Below the pieces are notes generated by a model. It searched no databases and had not been told where the DNA came from. It was given only the letters and a program-made list of their open reading frames with translations. Source: Plantibacter flavus (GTDB lineage Bacteria > Actinomycetota > Actinomycetes > Actinomycetales > Microbacteriaceae). From it: a DNA stretch of 64,000 bases. The stretch is from assembly GCF_002024505.1 (NCBI RefSeq), contig NZ_CP019402.1:186001-250000 (forward strand), read 5' to 3'. Shown here in pieces: positions 36,424 through 44,701 of this stretch; within the stretch, counting starts at the first letter, position 1, and each line of letters begins with the position of its first letter. The position numbers and the translations under genes were made by a program.

Positions 36424-36452
36424 ACTGTAAAGGGTCCGAACAAACGTGTCAA
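36424..36452 (-). promoter_or_regulatory. Near-consensus sigma-70 type promoter (leftward)
   Basis: On the minus strand TTGACA (36447-36452) and TACAGT (36424-36429) are separated by exactly 17 bp. It points at the D-aminoacylase remnant and GH20 gene. It is the best -35/-10 pair in the window. Confidence 0.75.
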
Positions 36453-36489
36453 CGGTGCGGAGACGGGGTCGCTGGGAGCGTGGCTCGGC

Positions 36490-36510
36490 ACTTCGACAAG
36501 CTCAGTGACC
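36490..36510. repeat. CTTCGACAAGCTCAG repeat copy
   Basis: This single direct copy of the dispersed repeat (AAG variant) is followed by a partial CTTGGTGACCGGGGG copy at 36523. It lies between the glycoside operon end and the leftward promoter. Confidence 0.65.
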
Positions 36511-36563
36511 GGGGGAAGTAACTTGGTGACCGGGGGAGGGCCTCGGCTCCGCGGTCGGGGCGC

Positions 36564-38306
36564 CTACTCCACGAGGCGGAGGCGGACCGCCATGAACTGC
36601 CGACCGGGCAGCTCGACGCGCACCGTGCCGGAGTGCGTCCCTGGCAGGGTCTCGACCGTCATGTTCCAGGTGTCGAGCACGTCGACGTGGAACTCGCCCT
36701 CGGGGAGGAAGACGTTGCGGAACCGCGGCCGGTTGAAGCCGAAGTAGCCGATGACGTAGCGGCCGGCCACCCCGCCCCACGGCACGTCCCAGTCGCCGGG
36801 CAGCGGGTCGAGGACGCCCGTCGGGGACTCCGCCGAGATGCGTTCCAGGAACGCGACGCGGTCGGGACTCGAACCGATGAGCGGACCGCCCTTCGACCAG
36901 AACAGCTCCTCCCGGTCGTTGAGGTAGGTCTCGCCGTGGCCGACGTAGCCGCCGCGGATCGCACCCTCCCAGAACCGTCGCACCATCTCCTCACCGGTGA
37001 TGTTGCCCCAGCCCTGGTCGATGTCGCCCTCGTAGGCGCACTCGTCGATGACGATCGGCTTGCCCCATTGCTCACGCCAGGCGTCGGTGTTCTCCGCGGT
37101 CCGGTAGACGTCGACGCGCTGCACGCTGCAGTGCGTGATCCACGGCTTGGTGTAGTCGTAGAACCCCTGGCAGTTGTGGATGGAGTTGAGGTGGTCGTGC
37201 GGGTCCTCCGCGCCGACGACCGCCGCGAGCCGCTCCCAGTCGTCGTTCGTCTTCGCCCAGAGCAGGTCGTACTCGTTCGCCATCGACCACCACACGTTCG
37301 CGAACGCGGCGAGCCGGCGGACGGCGTAGCGGAGGTACCGTTCGTCGACGGCCGGACCGAGGTCCGCGAAGCCCCAGCGGTCGTAGGCGTGGAAGAGGAT
37401 GAGGTCCGCTTCGATGCCGAGCGCGCCGAGCTGGGTGATGCGCCGCTCGAGGTTCGCCCAGTACGCCGGGTCGAACCGCTCGTGGTCGAACCCGTCGGCG
37501 AGCGAGCCGACGAAGGGGAACGTCTCCGGCTCGTTCGCGTTGTAGAGGTACGACTTCGGGAACACGCACATGCGGATCTTCGTGAACGGTGCGGCCTCCA
37601 GGGCGCGCAGCGTCTGCTCCTGCAGTTCCTCGGGCTGGTGCGTCCAGGCGTAGGCGGTCGTGCCGAGCGGGCGGTGGCGGGTGCCGTCCGCATGGGCGAA
37701 GTGGAAGCCGTCGACGCGCACCGGTCCGTGGCTGTCCGTCGCCGCGGCCGACACGGTGAACGTGCCGGCGACGCCGTCGAGCGAGCGGGCGGTCGAGCTC
37801 GTGGTGAACGACCACTCGCCCTGCTCCTCGGCGAGCAGCCGTACCAGGTACCGTCCGTCGCCGTCGTAGAACCCGCCGACGGTGAGCTCGCGTGCACCGT
37901 TCGTGAACGTCGCGCCGAGTTCCACGTCGACGAACGGGTTGCTGTGCGACGGCCCGTCCAGCCGGATCTCCACGACGCCGTACTGCGGGACGTCGCCGGG
38001 GGCCGTCAGGGTCGCCGAGCCGCGCGGGACGTCCTGGCTCTCGTAGTCGGGAGCGGGCTCGATCGCGGCGCCGTAGGGTGCGCGGGCCTCGGGACCGTCG
38101 TCGACCTGTGCGAGCGCCGCCCAGAGACGATCCTTCGCCGCGTCGTCCTGGAGCTCGGGCACGATCGCCGACAGCTGCCCGAGCCGGATGCTCCGGAACT
38201 GCTTGGCCATCGGCGATGCGGCGATGCCGGGCAGGAACTGCTCGAGGACGGTGCGACCCGCCGGGCTCTCGATGACGTCTCCGAAGGCGGAACTGCGGTC
38301 GAACAT
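36564..38306 (-). CDS. DUF5060/DUF5605 glycoside-hydrolase-like protein (apiosidase-type barrel)
   Basis: This 580-aa protein carries an N-terminal beta-sandwich of DUF5060 type (QYGVVEIRLDGPSHSNPFVDVEL, residues about 108-190). An apiosidase/DUF4038-like (beta/alpha)8 barrel follows from about residue 200 (PLGTTAYAWTHQ), with WWSMANEYD near residue 345 holding a probable acid/base glutamate and IVIDECAYEG a probable nucleophile. A C-terminal DUF5605-type sandwich ends the protein. The residue assignments follow the general clan A pattern and are inference. There is no signal peptide. It is the last gene of the glycoside operon and has a GGAG site 5 nt before ATG 38306. Confidence 0.82.
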   Translation of the reverse strand: MFDRSSAFGDVIESPAGRTVLEQFLPGIAASPMAKQFRSIRLGQLSAIVPELQDDAAKDRLWAALAQVDDGPEARAPYGAAIEPAPDYESQDVPRGSATLTAPGDVPQYGVVEIRLDGPSHSNPFVDVELGATFTNGARELTVGGFYDGDGRYLVRLLAEEQGEWSFTTSSTARSLDGVAGTFTVSAAATDSHGPVRVDGFHFAHADGTRHRPLGTTAYAWTHQPEELQEQTLRALEAAPFTKIRMCVFPKSYLYNANEPETFPFVGSLADGFDHERFDPAYWANLERRITQLGALGIEADLILFHAYDRWGFADLGPAVDERYLRYAVRRLAAFANVWWSMANEYDLLWAKTNDDWERLAAVVGAEDPHDHLNSIHNCQGFYDYTKPWITHCSVQRVDVYRTAENTDAWREQWGKPIVIDECAYEGDIDQGWGNITGEEMVRRFWEGAIRGGYVGHGETYLNDREELFWSKGGPLIGSSPDRVAFLERISAESPTGVLDPLPGDWDVPWGGVAGRYVIGYFGFNRPRFRNVFLPEGEFHVDVLDTWNMTVETLPGTHSGTVRVELPGRQFMAVRLRLVE

Positions 38307-38396
38307 GGATCTCCTGTGATCGGCCGAGCGGGTCGGCGGCGGGGTGCTACTGGTGCAGGCGGTGCGAGTGTTGCACGTGGAACGGTCGAGTGGGGG

Positions 38397-41222
38397 TTAT
38401 CGCGCAACTCCTGGTGCCGGAGTGGCTGCAGCCAGCGCCGCGTCCACGTCGTCGAGCATCGACGGCGGCGTGAACATGAGGAGCTGACGGACGGTCCGAC
38501 CACGACTCCACTGGGTGCCGCGGCGGATGTCGTCGGCCTTGGCCTGATCGTGGGCACCCACCGAGCGCAGGAGGGCGTCGTACGAGGCCGGTCGGTCGAT
38601 GATCTCGGAGAGCGGCGAGTCGAGGCCGAGCGTGATGTCGTCGGGAGTCGAGCCGGCGTCCGTGACCTCGACCGTCCAGTCGTGACGACCGGACCCGACC
38701 GTCTCCTCGGGGGCACCCGGCAACGCGACCGTCGCCGTCGTGTTCGGCGGCACGACCGCCGACACGCGGAGTGAGGACCCATCGCGTCGCCACGCCACCG
38801 ACGCCTCGCCGTAGGGCGTGACATGTCGGGCTTCGGCGTGGTCGAGCCCGTCGATCGGCCGCGGCGCGATCCGGAGTTCGCGGTAGCCGGGAGCCGCGGG
38901 CGCGAGGCCGGCCACGGTGCGGTGCAGCCAGTCGGCGACGGCGCCGAGCGCGTAGTGGTTGAACGAGGTCATCTCGCCCGGGTTGACCGAGCCGTCCTCG
39001 AGCAGGCTGTCCCAGCGCTCCCAGATCGTGGTCGCGCCCTTGGTGACGGGCGAGAGCCAGGACGGGTTCTCGGTCTGGAGCATGAGGCGGCCGGCCGCGC
39101 GGAGGTGTCCGCCGTCGGCGAGTGCGTCGGTGATGAGTGGCGTCCCCACGAAACCGGTGCCGATGCGGTAGCCGTCTGCGCGGACGAGGTCGGCCAGGCG
39201 GTCCGCGAGGCGTTGTCGGACGGTGGGATCGTCGACGAGGTCGAACCGCAGGGCGAGGGCGTACGCGGTCGGCGCGTCGGACATCATCCGGCCGGCGGGC
39301 GTCACGTACTCGGCGGTGAAGGCCGCCCGACTCCGCTCGGCCAGTTCGCCGTATCGCTCGGCGTCCGCCGTCTCCCCGAGGAGCCCGGCGGTGTCGGCGA
39401 GGATCCGGAGGGAACGCGCGTGATAGGCGCTCGCGACGATGTCCGAGTCGACCCTGGCCTTCGCCGGCTGGTCCGGCGGCGCGCTCGGGTCGAGCCAGTC
39501 GCCGAGCTGGAAGGTGTTCGACCAGAGACCGTCGGTGCTCACCCGGAGGACGGCCTCCACCCAGGAGCGCATCGACGGGTACTGCTCGCGCAGGATCCCG
39601 AGGTCGCCGTAGCGCTCGTGGAGCACCCACGGCACGACGGTCGCCGCGTCGCCCCAGGCCGCGGTCGGACCGCCACCGGCGAAGCCGGACAGCGCGGCCG
39701 GGACCACCATCGGGACGACACCGTCCTGGTGTCCCTGCTCGAGCGCGAGGTCGCGCAGCCAGGAGTCGAGGAAGGCGGAGCTGTCGTAGAGGAAGCTCGC
39801 GGTCGGGGCGAAGACCTGCAGGTCACCCGTCCAGCCGAGTCGTTCGTCGCGCTGCGGGCAGTCGGTCGGGATGCTCAGGAAATTGCCGCGCATGCCCCAG
39901 ACGACGTTCTCGTGGAGACGGTCGAGTAGCTCGTGCGAGGAGGAGAACCAACCCGTGCGCGTGAGGTCGCTGTGGAGGACGACGGCGGTGACCGACGCCG
40001 GGTCGAACGCGCCCGGCCAGCCGTCGATCTGCGCGTAGCGGAAGCCGTGGAAGGTGAAGCGCGGCTCGATCGTCTGCTCGCCGTCGCCCGAGAGCGTGAC
40101 GTGGTCGGTGGCCGCGGCGTTGCGGAGGGGACGCAGGGCGAGTTCGCCCTCGTCGAGGACCTCCGCGTGCCGGAGCGTGAGCGTCGTGCCCCGCGGGCCG
40201 GCGACGGTGAGCCGGAGGCGGCCGACGAGGTTCTGGCCGAAGTCGAGGATGGTCGCGCCCGTCGGCGAGGTGAGCACCTCCGCCACCGCGCGCTCCTCGA
40301 TGCGACGGACGGGCGCGGCGATGCGGGCCTCCGGCACCGGGTGCGCGGCGTCGTCGACGAGGGCCGGGGCCCAGGTGGACGCGTCGGACGCCGTCGTCGA
40401 CCAGCCGGGTTCGGCCAGGGTGGTGTCGATCGCCTCGCCGGCGTAGATGCCGCTGTCGACGAGCTCGGCACCGTCGGCCGCCGACCAGCTCGCATCGGTG
40501 ACGAGCGTCTCCGTCGTCCCGTCGAGGTAGTCGAGCTGCAGCTGGGCGGCGAAGCGTGGCTGGTCGCCGTAGATCCGCTCGGCGAACTGGAAGAACCCGT
40601 AGCGCTCGGTGTACCAGGCACCGGCGACGGTCGCGGCGAGGACGTTCTCGCCCGGCTCGACGAGTGCGGTGACGTCGACGGTCTCGTGCACGAGGCGGTC
40701 GCCGTAGGCGGTCCAGCCGGGGGAGAGCACGTCCTCCGAGGCGGGAACCCCGTTGAGCTGTGGTTCGGCGGCACCGAGCGCGGTCCAGAACAGCCGGGCG
40801 CGACGGACGGGCTGCTCGACGGTGAACGTGCGGCGCACCCGGATCGGTTGCGCCGGACGCCCGGGCGCCGCGAGACCGATGAAGCGGGCGGCCCAGGCTC
40901 CGTCGGCGAGGAACGCGGCTTCGACGTCGATCGGCTCGCTCCAGGGTGTCTCCTCACCGGCGGTCGACGCGGCACGGACCTCGACGGCGCGCACCTCGTC
41001 CGGCGCGAGCGGCGGGAACGGCCAGGAGACGAGGACGGAGTCGCGGCCCTCGACGCGCGCCGTGGCACCACTGCCGTCCCGGAGCTCGGCCCAGGCTTGC
41101 ACCCAGTCGGCGCCCGATGTCTCGACGGTCCAGCTCAATCGAGGCGTCGGTGTCGCGACCGCGGGACTGTCGTCACGGGTCTCCGCCCGCAGACGGCCGA
41201 TCTGCGCGACGTGCGCGGTCAT
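38397..41222 (-). CDS. Alpha-L-rhamnosidase (GH78)
   Basis: This 941-aa enzyme releases terminal L-rhamnose from plant glycosides and pectin fragments. Beta-sandwich domains precede a C-terminal (alpha/alpha)6 barrel: residues 330-400 (ATILDFGQNLVGRLRL) form the typical N-domain, and NFLSIPTDCPQRDERLGWTGD near residue 465 is the GH78 hallmark with the catalytic carboxylates. There is no signal peptide, so it works on imported glycosides. Its ATG overlaps the stop of the GH3 gene, giving translational coupling. A frameshifted second copy lies at 55497-58311. Confidence 0.96.
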   Translation of the reverse strand: MTAHVAQIGRLRAETRDDSPAVATPTPRLSWTVETSGADWVQAWAELRDGSGATARVEGRDSVLVSWPFPPLAPDEVRAVEVRAASTAGEETPWSEPIDVEAAFLADGAWAARFIGLAAPGRPAQPIRVRRTFTVEQPVRRARLFWTALGAAEPQLNGVPASEDVLSPGWTAYGDRLVHETVDVTALVEPGENVLAATVAGAWYTERYGFFQFAERIYGDQPRFAAQLQLDYLDGTTETLVTDASWSAADGAELVDSGIYAGEAIDTTLAEPGWSTTASDASTWAPALVDDAAHPVPEARIAAPVRRIEERAVAEVLTSPTGATILDFGQNLVGRLRLTVAGPRGTTLTLRHAEVLDEGELALRPLRNAAATDHVTLSGDGEQTIEPRFTFHGFRYAQIDGWPGAFDPASVTAVVLHSDLTRTGWFSSSHELLDRLHENVVWGMRGNFLSIPTDCPQRDERLGWTGDLQVFAPTASFLYDSSAFLDSWLRDLALEQGHQDGVVPMVVPAALSGFAGGGPTAAWGDAATVVPWVLHERYGDLGILREQYPSMRSWVEAVLRVSTDGLWSNTFQLGDWLDPSAPPDQPAKARVDSDIVASAYHARSLRILADTAGLLGETADAERYGELAERSRAAFTAEYVTPAGRMMSDAPTAYALALRFDLVDDPTVRQRLADRLADLVRADGYRIGTGFVGTPLITDALADGGHLRAAGRLMLQTENPSWLSPVTKGATTIWERWDSLLEDGSVNPGEMTSFNHYALGAVADWLHRTVAGLAPAAPGYRELRIAPRPIDGLDHAEARHVTPYGEASVAWRRDGSSLRVSAVVPPNTTATVALPGAPEETVGSGRHDWTVEVTDAGSTPDDITLGLDSPLSEIIDRPASYDALLRSVGAHDQAKADDIRRGTQWSRGRTVRQLLMFTPPSMLDDVDAALAAATPAPGVAR

Positions 41223-43696
41223 CGGGAGGTCCCTGCCGCAATGGTGACGACGTGCTCGTCCACGAGGTCGACGACGGACGATCCGATCCGGAGGGTGACG
41301 TCACCTGGCTCGACCTGCCAGCCGTCCGCCCATTGGGCGAAGATCCGCGCAGGCAGGGCGACCTCCCAGGCGACCGATTCGCCGGCGCCCGCGCGGACGA
41401 CGGCCGATCCGACGAGCCAGCGTACGGGGCGGTCGACCGAGGAGTCCGGTCGCTCCGCGTACACCTGCACGACGTGCTTGCCGGCGCGGTCACCGGTGTT
41501 CGTCGCGGTCCCGGAGACGCGGGCGTCACCGGAGGCGACGTCACCCGAGACCTCGCCACCGTCGATGGACCAGCTCGTGTACCCGAGCCCGTGCCCGAAC
41601 CAGTAGGCGGGCGTGGCACCCGAGCGGAGCCATGCGCGGTAGCCGATGTGGATGCCCTCCTCGTAGCGGAGCACGCCGTCCACCGGGGTGACGTCGAGCA
41701 CCGGGACGTCGTCGAGCGTCGCAGCCCAGGTGGTGCTCAGGCGACCGCCGGGTTCGGCGACACCGAGGAGCACGTCGGCCAGGGCGTTGCCCATCTCCTG
41801 CCCGCCGAACCAGCCGAGGAGCACGGCGGCGACCTCGTCGCTCCAGGGGAGCAGGACCGGGGCGCCGGAGTTGACGATCACGACGGTGCGTGGGTTCACG
41901 GCGGCGACGGCCCGGACGAGCTCGTCCTGACGGCCGGGGAGTGTGAGGCCACTGCGGTCCCAGCCCTCCGATTCGACCTTCGAGTTCGTGCCGACGACCA
42001 CGACGGCGACATCGGCCGCGCGGGCCGCCTCGACCGCCTGGGCGATGAGGGCGTCGGGGTCGGAGTCGTCGGGAGCGCGACCGACGGTGACGCTGATCGC
42101 GCCAAGACCGTTCTCGCTCGGGGAGAGGTCGAACTCCGCGCGGAGTTCGACGGCGACGTCGGCCTGGGCGGCGAACGCCCCCGTCGCCGACGGCGGGGCG
42201 AGCAGCGCCGCGCCGAGGTCGTTCCCGACGACCACGGGTTGCTCGTCGACGAGGAGGACGCCGTCGACGAAGAGCCGGCCGTGGAGCCCCGTGGCGAAGC
42301 CGAGCCGCAGCTGCTCGGTGGCCTCCGGTGTGTACGTGGTGGTGAGCACGAGCTGCGACGCCGTGGTGACCGGGGCGTCGCCGCCGAACCAGACGAGCGC
42401 GGTGGAACGGCGGTCCTCGGTGAAGAGTTCCGCACCGTCGGCGTCGAGGAAGGTGGCGACGAGACCGGGGTCACCCGTGCGAGGGTTGGTGAGGCGCTCG
42501 AGCGGCAGTTCTGCGACGCCCTCCTGCACGATCGCGCCGACGGCGTAGTCGATCGTCGCCTCGGGGAGCGCGAGTCGGAGCCCCTCGAGCGGGCTGACGG
42601 TGTGTTCGGGGAGGACCGTCGCACTGCCACCGCCCTGGGTGCGGGAGTCGCGGGCATTGTGCCCGATGACGGCGACGCGGGTGAGCGTGGCCGCGTCGAG
42701 GGGCAGGGTGCCGTCGTTGTCGAGGAGCACGACGCCCTCGGTCTCGGCCTCGCGGGAGAAGGCGACCCCGTCGACCGGGGCCGGTGCCAGCGCCTCGTCA
42801 CCGAGTGCGCCGACGCGGACCGCGAGGGCGAGGAGTCGGGCGACCTTGCGGTCGACGTCGGATTCGGCGACGCGTCCGTCGCGGACGGCCTCGACGAGTG
42901 CCGCGCTCCATGCGGGAGCGGGACCGGGCATGGCGAGGTCCTGCGACGCCGGCGCCGAGCCGAGGCTGCGGACACCGGTCCAGTCGCTGACGACGACGCC
43001 GTCGAAGCCCCACTCCGAGTTGAGCGGCGTCTCCAGCAGGTCGTTCTCGCTCATCGTGACGCCGTCGACGGAGTTGTAGGCGCTCATGATCGCCCAAGTG
43101 CCGGCCTCGGTCACCGTGCGCTCGAACGGCGCGAGGTAGAGCTCGCGGAGGGCGCGCTCGCTCGCGCGCACGTCGACCGTGAAGCGGTCGGTCTCGGAGT
43201 CGTTGGCGACGTAGTGCTTCGGGGTCGCGGCGACGCCGTTGTCCTGCAGGCCGCTGACGTAGGCGGCCGCGAGCGAGCCGGTCAGTTCCGGGTCCTCGCT
43301 GAACGCCTCGAAGTGCCGCCCGCCGAGCGGTGAGCGGTGGAGGTTGATGGTCGGGCCGAGGACGACGTCGACGCCCTTGCGGCGGGCCTCGGCCGCCGCG
43401 ACGGCGCCGTATCGGTAGGCGAGCGACGGGTCCCAGGAGGACGCCAGCGCGGTCGCCGACGGGAGGTTGATCGACGGCGAGCGCTCGTCCCACAGCGGAC
43501 CGCGGACGCCGGCCGGGCCGTCGGACAGCACCATGGCGCGCAGGCCGATCTTCTCGAGCGGGACCGTGGTCCAGAAGTCGGCGCCGGAGACGAGTGCGAC
43601 CTTCTCCTCGAGGTCGAGCCGGGCGACGAGGGCGTCGATCGCCGCGGTGTCGACGGGCTTCGTGGCGGCGGCGTGCCGGGGAGTGGTGATGGTCAT
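41219..43696 (-). CDS. Beta-glucosidase (GH3) with PA14 insert
   Basis: This 825-aa glycosidase has a GH3 N-terminal barrel starting at ALVARLDLEEKVALVSG; GVRG and KHYVAND mark substrate-binding residues, and VVVSDW contains the catalytic aspartate nucleophile. A PA14-type beta insertion (about residues 390-530) lies within the GH3 C-terminal domain, and a fibronectin-III-like domain closes the protein. ATG 43696 was preferred over an in-frame ATG at 43732 that lies in the CTTCGACA repeat. The protein has no signal peptide and is cytoplasmic. It probably removes beta-linked glucose from imported plant glycosides after or alongside GH78. Confidence 0.95.
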   Translation of the reverse strand: MTITTPRHAAATKPVDTAAIDALVARLDLEEKVALVSGADFWTTVPLEKIGLRAMVLSDGPAGVRGPLWDERSPSINLPSATALASSWDPSLAYRYGAVAAAEARRKGVDVVLGPTINLHRSPLGGRHFEAFSEDPELTGSLAAAYVSGLQDNGVAATPKHYVANDSETDRFTVDVRASERALRELYLAPFERTVTEAGTWAIMSAYNSVDGVTMSENDLLETPLNSEWGFDGVVVSDWTGVRSLGSAPASQDLAMPGPAPAWSAALVEAVRDGRVAESDVDRKVARLLALAVRVGALGDEALAPAPVDGVAFSREAETEGVVLLDNDGTLPLDAATLTRVAVIGHNARDSRTQGGGSATVLPEHTVSPLEGLRLALPEATIDYAVGAIVQEGVAELPLERLTNPRTGDPGLVATFLDADGAELFTEDRRSTALVWFGGDAPVTTASQLVLTTTYTPEATEQLRLGFATGLHGRLFVDGVLLVDEQPVVVGNDLGAALLAPPSATGAFAAQADVAVELRAEFDLSPSENGLGAISVTVGRAPDDSDPDALIAQAVEAARAADVAVVVVGTNSKVESEGWDRSGLTLPGRQDELVRAVAAVNPRTVVIVNSGAPVLLPWSDEVAAVLLGWFGGQEMGNALADVLLGVAEPGGRLSTTWAATLDDVPVLDVTPVDGVLRYEEGIHIGYRAWLRSGATPAYWFGHGLGYTSWSIDGGEVSGDVASGDARVSGTATNTGDRAGKHVVQVYAERPDSSVDRPVRWLVGSAVVRAGAGESVAWEVALPARIFAQWADGWQVEPGDVTLRIGSSVVDLVDEHVVTIAAGTSR

Positions 43697-43721
43697 GCGA
43701 TGTGGGTCCGTTCTGGGGTGG

Positions 43722-43743
43722 CCCTTCGACAAGCTCGGGGACC
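43722..43743. repeat. CTTCGACAAGCTCGG repeat copy between GH3 and dppF
   Basis: One copy lies in the 153-bp gap between the transporter and hydrolase genes, followed by GGTCTCGGGGACCG-type half copies up to 43790. The matching site in the duplicated segment is at 60782. Confidence 0.6.
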
Positions 43744-43849
43744 GGTTGTGGGGTCTCGGGGACCGATGGTGGGTGGGTCTCGGGAACCGGATGGTGCGCC
43801 CGGCCGGCCAGGTTCCTGGCCCCGGCCGACCGGGCGGTCGAAGCGACGG

Positions 43850-44701
43850 TCAGGCGGCGGACTCCGCCGCACGCTGCTCGTCGATGAGGCGGCGGCGCTC
43901 CACCCGGCGGTCCTCCTGGCGGTCCGGGTCGGGGATCGGTGCCGCCATGAACAGGCGCTGCGTGTAGGGGTGGGCCGGGTGCGCCGTCACCTGGTCGCCG
44001 TCGCCGGACTCGACGATCTCGCCGTGGTACATGACCGCCACGCGGTGGCTGATGTGCCGGACGACCGCGAGGTCGTGCGAGATGAACAGGTAGGCGACGC
44101 CCGTCTGCTCCTGAATGTCGATGAAGAGGTCCAGGACCCGCGCCTGCGTCGACAGGTCGAGGGCCGACACGGGCTCGTCGCACACGATGAGCTTCGGATC
44201 GAGGGCGAGCGCCCTGGCTATCGCGATGCGCTGCCGCTGCCCGCCCGAGAACTCGCGGGGGAGCCGTGAGGCCGCGCCGGTCGGCAGCTGCACCTGGTCG
44301 AGCAGGGATCCGACGCGCTTGCGGGCGTCAGCAGCGGAGACGCCGCGGACGGTGAGCGGCTCGGTGAGGATCTGCTCGATCGTGAGCGAGGGGTTGAGCG
44401 AGGAGTACGGGTCCTGGAACACGACCTGGATCTCCGAGCTCAGCGCCCGGCGCTCCTTGCGCTTCAGGTGCCCGATCTCCTGGTCGCGGTAGCGGATGCT
44501 GCCGCCGGTGACCGGGGCGAGGCCCAGCACGGCGCGACCGAGCGTGGTCTTGCCGGAGCCGGACTCGCCGACGAGGCCGACGGTCTCACCGGGCTTGATG
44601 TCGATCGACACGCCCTTGAGCGCCTTGAACGACTGGGCACGGAACCCCTTGCCCGGGTACTCGACTTCGAGGTCCTTCACCTCGAGCAGTGACGACGTCA
44701 T
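43850..44701 (-). CDS. Peptide-family ABC transporter ATP-binding protein (DppF type)
   Basis: This 283-aa ATPase has Walker A GESGSGKT, the Q-loop in VVFQDPYSSLNP, signature FSGGQRQ, Walker [13 protein letters not shown] and the switch histidine in [12 protein letters not shown] ([11 protein letters not shown]) near the C-terminus is the hallmark of the oligopeptide/dipeptide/nickel branch. Its start overlaps the stop of the permease-ATPase gene. Despite the family name, its position with three glycosidase genes suggests oligosaccharide or glycoside import. A damaged second copy lies at 60909-61764. Confidence 0.94.
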   Translation of the reverse strand: MTSSLLEVKDLEVEYPGKGFRAQSFKALKGVSIDIKPGETVGLVGESGSGKTTLGRAVLGLAPVTGGSIRYRDQEIGHLKRKERRALSSEIQVVFQDPYSSLNPSLTIEQILTEPLTVRGVSAADARKRVGSLLDQVQLPTGAASRLPREFSGGQRQRIAIARALALDPKLIVCDEPVSALDLSTQARVLDLFIDIQEQTGVAYLFISHDLAVVRHISHRVAVMYHGEIVESGDGDQVTAHPAHPYTQRLFMAAPIPDPDRQEDRRVERRRLIDEQRAAESAA

